Source of the DNA: Lepidodermella squamata
Lineage: Eukaryota > Gastrotricha
Assembly (NCBI GenBank): GCA_047495785.1
Contig: JBLDXI010000004.1
Span: 2,232,001 to 2,296,000, forward strand
Length of the DNA: 64,000 nucleotides
Direction: 5' to 3'
This document shows, piece by piece, positions 57,530-64,000 of the stretch. The position numbers were made by a program, and so were the translations under genes. The notes below the pieces were generated by a model. The model did not search any database. It had not been told where the DNA came from and saw nothing but the letters and a program-made list of their open reading frames with translations. Numbering within the stretch: the stretch's first letter is position 1; each line of letters opens with the position of its first letter.

Positions 57530-58813
57530 TTTCAGATGAATTGAAGGCAAATAAGTGGCGCGTACTTCATGATGAGAACGACTTGGGGGTAGATTTCTGA
57601 ACCAATGGAGCAATTTGTTCTCCTTGTCAAGGCTAAATCCTGAATCAAAGCGCAGCTTTTTAGAGACAAATCTTATCTGCTCTAGGTATTGAAATTCAAC
57701 ACTTAATTGGTATACAATAGATATGGACATTCTTTGTTTTTAAATGGAAGAAAAAAGCTAAACCAAAGCTGTCAAATCAAAATGAACCGCTATCACTGCG
57801 CCGTAGTCGTACCGTAGTCGTTAGCGTCGTTGAATACAACTCAGATGTGGGCTTGTTCACGTCAGTTACAGACAGTTGACAGGTGACAAGTTTGCTTCTC
57901 TCTTCGTTCACATAAAAACTCTAAAATTTCCAGGGGCGAGATCTACTTTCAATAACATTGCATGTGCATGAATATCATTCTATAATTTTTCGTAGAAATC
58001 AGAGGACCTTTAAATTTAGAATGGCTCGTTTGTAAAATACGTAATAGGAATTCATAACATCTTATTGCACTTTCTCTCGCAGCTATTAAAGTAGCTAAGT
58101 ACATCCTATTAGCTGCTGTATTAAATTATAAATTCTGCATTGTTGATAGGGTTATTATACCTCAACTTTTAATCGAATTCGGCACTCAAGTTATAGCTGA
58201 TCGGATAAAGATGGGATATTGGATATTGATTGGGAATCGGAAAAGGAAAATTCCGCCATAAGGTCGCTAATAAACTATTGCAGAGTGCTGGCTCTTTCGA
58301 TATATTCAACCTGTTATCGCCATTTCTGTTAAACAAAGTGTGATGAATTATTCTCTTTGTTTCATTTCCTTGGTTCGTTTTCAATCATTTCGCTGCATTG
58401 AAAATAAAGATTTACGGCACCGAGTCACGGATAGTAATAGTTTTTCATTGGTCACGGCAGCTCGTTTTTCCACCTGTAAAATCTGCAATCAAAAGATTCC
58501 AGAAGAACGCGAGAAAACTTAGATGAATTATAGGTGAAAAAGCTGAATTTCTCTTATCTCTTCAAGAGTCCAAGAACGCACTATAGCAATCGCAGCTAAT
58601 GGCAATTTTATAGCCCTTGAACCAAAGATAGTAATTTGGGATGCAACCGCTCCGCAGTTCTAAACAACCGCAATATAGCGGTATAATGATATATAGAAAT
58701 ATGCGCTAGTACTGGCGGTCCCTTACGTCGCAACACGAACGATATGTTTTCATCTAACCAGAATCTTTTTCAATATAAACCAGGAATCCGACCCTTTAAT
58801 AATTCAGCTAAAA
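57530..58813. other. no gene recognised
   Basis: AT-rich, with short unconvincing frames on both strands (57524-57730 and 58169-58384 minus, 58340-58522 plus). Confidence 0.45.
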
Positions 58814-59201
58814 CAGCGGTTCCCAAACTATTTGTCTCGTATGACACAATAGTGTCCTATGAGAATGGCTAAAATGAATAAAATTCGGTTGGGAATGGGA
58901 CAATTTGTTCGCCTACTTGCTGAGAATAAAAAGTGATTGCTTGTTAACGGTGGTTTTTGATGGCTACACCTCAACATTGGAAAAAAATCGCACATGAAAT
59001 TTAGACCAATCGTGCGAGCGAAGCGAGAATATTTTTTATTTTGACACTGAAAATCGACGTAAAACTTCTTAAAAATGAGACGTTACCTCGGGGCTTTCCC
59101 AGAAACTCAATTTGGAGTTTCCGTTCGCAATTATTCATTTCGATTAATCTTGTTGTCAGGTACAATCTGTAACGTGCTCAAATAACTCAGTTTAACCACT
59201 G
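58814..59201. mobile_element. possible decayed hAT MITE
   Basis: CAGCGGTTCCCAAACT at 58814 is a typical hAT end. The candidate partner, ending ..GTTTAACCACTG at 59201, matches only loosely, and no 8-bp duplication is seen. The interior contains a copy of the dispersed motif (about 59015-59085). Confidence 0.35.
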
Positions 59202-59346
59202 TTCTGCGTTGAACTAGACCTGCTCCAAATGTATACAAATTTATTTATCAGTCGTCATCCCAACCTCGGGACTCCGTCGAAGTTTGCATGTCTTTCTTGA
59301 AAGTCTTGAAGGCGCTTAACGAACCTCGCACCTCGCGCTTTCATTA

Positions 59347-59733
59347 ATGCAACTCTTGAGAAAAAGGGGGAAGGCGGCTTCTACGTCATACCAGATCAGC
59401 GTGGTCGGCGTAAATCGTCGCGTTAACTGGGCCATGTTGGTTCAGATACGAGAAAGAACCAAAAAAGCTATCGACTTCGCTTTTCATACTTTCTTCGCCA
59501 AGCGCTACAACAAAGACGTAATATTATTTCATTTCCAACTTGTTCGAAAATACGAAAAGCGATTGCCGATCGAATCAAGCCTCAAGAAAGATCTCATCGA
59601 AATGGATAACAAAGGCATAATTCCAGAAGCTTACGGGTCAGTCATTATGGCTTACGAGGAAGGAGCCGACAAACCGGCTGCATGTATCATTGACTCTAAA
59701 CTTCTCACTTGCAATTTTAAGGCCTTTCGATGA
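59347..59733 (+). CDS. unrecognised 128-codon reading frame
   Basis: ATG to TGA, the longest plausible frame between the lectin genes. The product is basic and mixed-charge, with central stretch FAFHTFFAKRYNKDVILFHF and a C-terminal PEAYGSVIMAYEEG. I see no signal peptide, membrane span, zinc motif or known domain, no polyadenylation signal close downstream, and no paralogue in the window. It could be a lone exon, a transposon scrap or chance; the composition is more protein-like than neighbouring frames. Confidence 0.25.
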   Translation: MQLLRKRGKAASTSYQISVVGVNRRVNWAMLVQIRERTKKAIDFAFHTFFAKRYNKDVILFHFQLVRKYEKRLPIESSLKKDLIEMDNKGIIPEAYGSVIMAYEEGADKPAACIIDSKLLTCNFKAFR

Positions 59734-60844
59734 TACTCGTGAACAATTTCAAAATACATAAAACTAACTTTAAACTGCTATTTCTTTGAGGTTTCAAAAG
59801 AGAAATTGATTTATCAGTTCATTGAATATCGCAGGACAGTTACCCCTCATGAGTATCGCGGAATTTTCCTTCACAAAGAATATCACCATTAAATCAACTT
59901 CCTGGTACATTGCTGGTCATTTCTCCACTGCATTCATTATTTTACAAAGCATGCAATAAGCTATGAGCACAGTGTATATATAGTGCGCAGTACTATGTAT
60001 AGAATGTCTTTCTTCCTTGTCTGCGCATTTTAGCGTAACAACATCGATATTCACGTGATTGAAGCCATTTTGCCGTTTTTTTTTCATTTTGATTTCTGAC
60101 GATATTTGGCAAATAAGTATTATTTTATACATGTAAATTGCAATATTTGTTTGGTCAACATGTCGCATCCACCTATATACGTTATGGCGCCTTTTATGTT
60201 GCATTGTATCATTTTGTGTTATTACGTTTTGGGCTAACCCCAGGTGTTTTGGGCTAACCCCAGCATTATAAATGAGGGATGCTAACAGTGTCGAGTCTAT
60301 AGATTATTAGTCCCAAGAACAATTCAGTTCTATACCGGATTTTTCATTATGATAATAAAAGATATTGATTCAAACACCTTGTCCCCCAGGCCAGTAAATT
60401 TTCTGTTCTATTGTGCGAGTCTTTCGGCCTCAGTAAAACGTTAACTGATATCGTCAGCTGATCACGCTCCTGAAACACTTGATTGAACTGTACCCAGTAC
60501 CGGTAAAAAGTACTGAGTGAAACTGGGTCTCAAAAAACGCGGTATATTATAGAAACCACGGCGCAACATTCTTGCAATAGATGATGTGTGAGATGAATAT
60601 TTTTGAGGAACGAAACTGGGTAGTACTTGTTGCAGTCCCGGCATTAGCGGCGTTATGTCTACACCCGTTCTGTTCCACGGATGAGATCGTTGAGCGCTCG
60701 AGCGTCATGCCAAATAATGATTTACTGAAATATATTTCAAGATAATCAAGATAATCAAGATGTGAATCTCAGTACAAATAGACGTCAGAATATCTTCGAG
60801 GTTAGCTAGCCAGACAAATATACAGAAATCAGCCACATTAAATT
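59734..60844. other. no gene recognised; small direct repeat
   Basis: An 18-bp word (gttttgggctaaccccag) is duplicated at 60226-60263 with a 2-bp spacer. Otherwise AT-rich spacer downstream of gene C. Confidence 0.5.
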
Positions 60845-60849
60845 TTATT
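60844..60849 (-). terminator. gene C polyadenylation signal overlapping the stop codon
   Basis: On the minus strand AATAAA overlaps the terminal TAA (60847-60845), so the 3' UTR would be only tens of bases long. Confidence 0.55.
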
Positions 60850-63750
60850 TTTCACAGTTGTTCATAGATGTATTCGAAAACATTCCTGCAACTTTAAATA
60901 CGCTCGCATAGGCCAGGCAAGACGCTAGAGCAAGGTTGGCGTAGGACTGACCCGTTTGATAGCACCACGCCTAAATAAGAAAAGTTAACTAGTTCAACGA
61001 CTAATAACCCGTGTGGCCTCACAGTGTATGGTGACGTCAAAAGAATTCCCGAAATAGAAGACCGTGAAGTCGAATGGCTGGCCGGTTATCCAAGAATATT
61101 CCTCTAAGGTTCGTCTACCTCCAATGAAGGCCTTCGGGGATGTAACATTGATGGTGCTCAGAGCAGCCATAGCAGCGTCGTATGTCGCCTGATCCTTGAT
61201 TATAGCAAGCCATTTTCCAAATCCATCGCAATAAGACGCCATTTGAGGCCATGTACCGGTTGAATTTGAGATTGTCATATCAGCAAGTGCCTGAGAAAAT
61301 GTTGTTCATCTGAGAATGCTACTAGGCAAAACTTACATCGCCTTCACAAAGTCCATACAACTGAGCAGGGCATGCCGTATCAACGAAGCCGGTATTTGAG
61401 AGAGCCATGCCTACAATGATCAATTTAAGCAAACAAATACTACATTTAAAACTTTTAAATGGTAAGCCTATCAGGCAAATGGGAATGGTCATATAAAGGC
61501 TTCTATTAACGTCCACATAATAACATCCTATCGAACTCACAGAATCCGGCGGCGCCAGGGCTTAGGCTATCCCAAAACGGCGAGTCGATTTGGACGAGGC
61601 TAAGATCGCTTACCCAGTTGAACTTTGTAATTAGCCCGATAAACGCTGGTGAAGTCGCAGCCTGCTGTGCCGCTATAAAATCATCTGCCGTGAAAATAGT
61701 CGCCAGGCGTCCGCCTTCCGCCTTACACGCCTCCAATTGTGGTCGAAATTGACCGCCGGCGAGCGAAGATAGAAAATATTTCGGCTGCAATTAACATAGT
61801 GGTAGTAGTGAATAGTTCAGAAATGTGTGCTCATTTTTTGGCAAAAAGCGAATAGAACCAATGTGAAAGAAATAGAATTTGCAGACCTTGGGGGCCTGAG
61901 ATTGCAAGCAGTCAGCATAGTTGCCAGCAAAGTCTGATTTCGCCCGGAAAACCGTTACCTGACAAATAGAAATCGCCGATACAATCAGATCAGATTAGGA
62001 GAACATTAATTTCGAATAATTTGCTCGAATGCATAAAAGTATAAAATGATGCAAAAAACAATCTGTCGAATTAGCCAAAATGACGCCGAATGACGATAGT
62101 CCAGTATTTTTCTTAATTTCTCACCTCGATAAACCTATAAAACAGCCTTTGGCCCGTAAATTAGGAGAGCAGGCTATTCACTATTGGTAGATTCAGCTTT
62201 GAATCAATTTGATAAAAGTTAAGCCTACCACTGTCATAGGAGACGGGCACGTATTTCGGCAAACCATTGAACCAGACGTCGAACATAGGGCAGCAGGCTG
62301 CAATATGCGAAAAATGCCACTTAAACAAAGAACATATTTCAAAAACGAACGCCTGCGACGCAGTGGAATCTGTCGATGTAAGTTCCGCTACTGTAAGACT
62401 AACAAAAAAAGTAGGAATCCATACAAAAGTGTTCCAATTTATTAAAAGCGACTATACCTGAGTCATTGTGGCTGCATCGCATGGCATCGATTGGCAGCCG
62501 ACGAAAGACCGATCGCTTTGCAGGAAACATCGATTGAAGGGCACGAAATCGGGATTATTTCGGACAACTGTATAAATAAATCAGAATAAACCTGGTTCAA
62601 GACATTGTAACTGCGAAAAAAACCGGTAAAATTACGAAAAATTAGGCTCAAGCGTGGATTTTTACGACTTATTGGTATTGACAAATTCAAACCAACTTTT
62701 CTCCCGCATCATGCAGAGTTGCATCGTTGTATGGCTGCCGATTGGGGTCTGCGTTGAAAAGAAACAAACAAAGCGAATAATTCCAGAATTTACTTTTATT
62801 AAAACCCACACCGCCGTTTGGGCACGAGCCATTGATCGGAATACACGTTCGTTGGCCGTTTTGGTCACAGACTGTCGCCGGAAAATTCTGATAAAAAGCA
62901 ACCTCAAAATTAGGAAAATAGAATAATCTTTTGAATATTGCTATGATAAGTCGAGCTATTTTTGTTTTTTCAAACGAGATTTGTGACATTTTCGACTTGT
63001 ATTCTACGTGCAATGTAATGATTTAGACTCGTGTCCGAAGATCATAGCTAGAAATATAATTGAATCTACCTGAATTTAGAATTTGAAACAAAACAAAAAA
63101 ACAAGGAACGGCAATTTTTTCTTTTAATTTACCTTTTGTTGGAATCATGATTTTAAAATTATTTTGAATTAAAACGGTTTTGAAACGGTTATATAAAAAT
63201 GTATGAACATTTTTTATTCAAGCTGCGAGAAAATTCAAAATCAAACCAAGAAATTTTTAATTGTCCGACGGCACAGATCGTACTGCGTTGCGAAGATGTC
63301 TCCGAGAAATTCAGCCGTCTGTTTTGAGGAATTAGAGGAGGCGTGGGAATTTCATGTGACATCTCAGGTGCATACCAACACTTCGTCGTCCTTATCGCAG
63401 CCAAGATTACGAGGGATGCATCGCATGTTGATTATTTTGTAGTTGAAGCAGCTTCGAGCGGCCTGAAATGCAATTTAAGGTGAGAAATTAGCCGTATATT
63501 TAAGAACTCACGCCGGATTTACAACTCGCCAACGAATTCAGCTTGAGCCCGAGCTTTATCGGATAGGGAAAATTAGAGAGGAAAATCTGACGTTGAATAA
63601 AACGCTTGCCTGAACTTCATCCTGGAATGAGCAATTATCTTTGCAGCCAGCGTAAGAATCATTCAAACGAGAGAAACATCGTTTGAATTCTTGTGAATAG
63701 GCTGATGCTGCTAGGCTCAAAATTAGGAAGATTCGTATAATTTCAGCCAT
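60845..63750 (-). CDS. Secreted cysteine-rich protein with two C-type lectin-like domains, gene C
   Basis: Fourteen exons join into one 498-codon frame: 63750-63610, 63553-63512, 63462-63376, 63318-63247, 62887-62810, 62748-62697, 62567-62458, 62398-62351, 62297-62229, 61958-61887, 61784-61541, 61410-61337, 61290-61009, 60970-60845. Residues 1-20 are a signal peptide (MAEIIRIFLILSLAASAYSQ). Residues 23-257 are repeated cysteine modules. About 258-363 is lectin-like domain 1 (EACKAEGGRLATIFTADD, FIGLI, FWDS, YGLCEGD); about 364-498 is domain 2 (YCDGFGKWLAIIKDQATYDA, FIGGRRTLEEYSWITG, HCEATR, AWCYQTG). Neither has EPN/QPD or WND calcium motifs, so the protein may bind something other than sugar. 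Most introns are 38-130 bp, the longest 359. The first intron opens with GC (CAG|GCAAGC), where gene B has GT. In-frame stops seen in open frames here lie inside introns. Likely extracellular; function unknown. The exon-6 donor is the least certain. Confidence 0.88.
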
Positions 63751-63900
63751 TTTTTAAATGAATTTGATACAGAAAAACAAATAAAATAAAAATTAAACTG
63801 ATTTTAGAGGAGGTTTGTGTATGTGATCTTTTGTCAGGGATAAACAAATGACGAATGAGGCGCTTCTTATTCCATGTCCAAACACACAGAAGTGATAAAA
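63751..63900 (-). promoter_or_regulatory. gene C upstream region conserved with gene B
   Basis: Homologous to 51821-51985 upstream of gene B, beyond the coding start, indicating that promoter and gene were duplicated together. The acceptor-like CAG near the start of gene B reads CTG here. Beyond 63900 the similarity fades. Confidence 0.5.
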
Positions 63901-64000
63901 ATACATCGAAAACAACATTGCAAAAAATGAGACCATCCGAAAGAAAAGGTCCCATTTAATTTCATATTATTTGTTCATTTTATTATTTTCATGGGCATGT

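Noticed and set aside
63362-63374. Premature TGA stop in gene C compared with the open frame of gene B
   Set aside because: The position lies in a 57-bp intron in both genes (GTATGC/GTATGT donor, AAAACAG acceptor), so it is not a nonsense mutation.
63512-63553. Frame ARAQAEFVGEL followed by a stop in gene C exon 2
   Set aside because: The correct frame is LGLKLNSLASCKSG; the B/C difference there (TGC/TGT) is synonymous for Cys, which supports that reading.

Overview
The window is animal genomic DNA and almost certainly not bacterial. It is AT-rich, gene-sparse and rich in transposon remnants. Two paralogous multi-exon genes have GT..AG introns mostly 38 to 130 bp long, secreted C-type-lectin-like proteins, and no operon-like spacing. 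Introns this short occur in several invertebrate groups (for example larvaceans, nematodes, tardigrades, rotifers). I cannot name the taxon from the sequence alone.

Layout. (1) 1-26832 is a tandem satellite of about 49 copies of a 545-bp monomer, in three blocks of alternating orientation (1-11990, 11991-21037, 21038-26832). The copies are almost identical. One orientation switch is a zero-spacer palindrome at 21037/21038. (2) 27159-28626 is the 3' end of an LTR retroelement: the C-terminal part of an envelope-like membrane glycoprotein, a polypurine tract and one LTR. (3) 28627-48590 is mostly non-coding. It holds a decayed lectin pseudogene (about 30215-30736), a mariner-like MITE, a long inverted repeat (34324-34596), a 5'-truncated LINE fragment with a restriction-like endonuclease (39826-40557), and three or four tandemly duplicated exon-like segments (41589-46990). 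A 909-bp hAT-like element with an 8-bp target duplication has landed between the first two segments. (4) 48599-51820 (minus) is lectin gene B, which lacks its last two exons. (5) 52231-57529 carries two hAT MITEs with perfect 8-bp target duplications and a nest of other inverted-repeat elements. (6) 60845-63750 (minus) is lectin gene C, for which I could assemble 14 exons into one uninterrupted 498-codon frame.

The most coherent biology is the lectin cluster. Genes B and C encode a signal peptide, a repeated cysteine-rich module spread over many tiny phase-0 exons, and one (B) or two (C) C-type-lectin-like domains that lack the usual calcium/sugar motifs. They share homologous promoters and a recent gene-conversion tract. 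Copy A is a dead relative. I did not find a convincing new defence or mobile system. The most unusual structures are the inverted satellite, the new cysteine module, and the tandem exon-like array.
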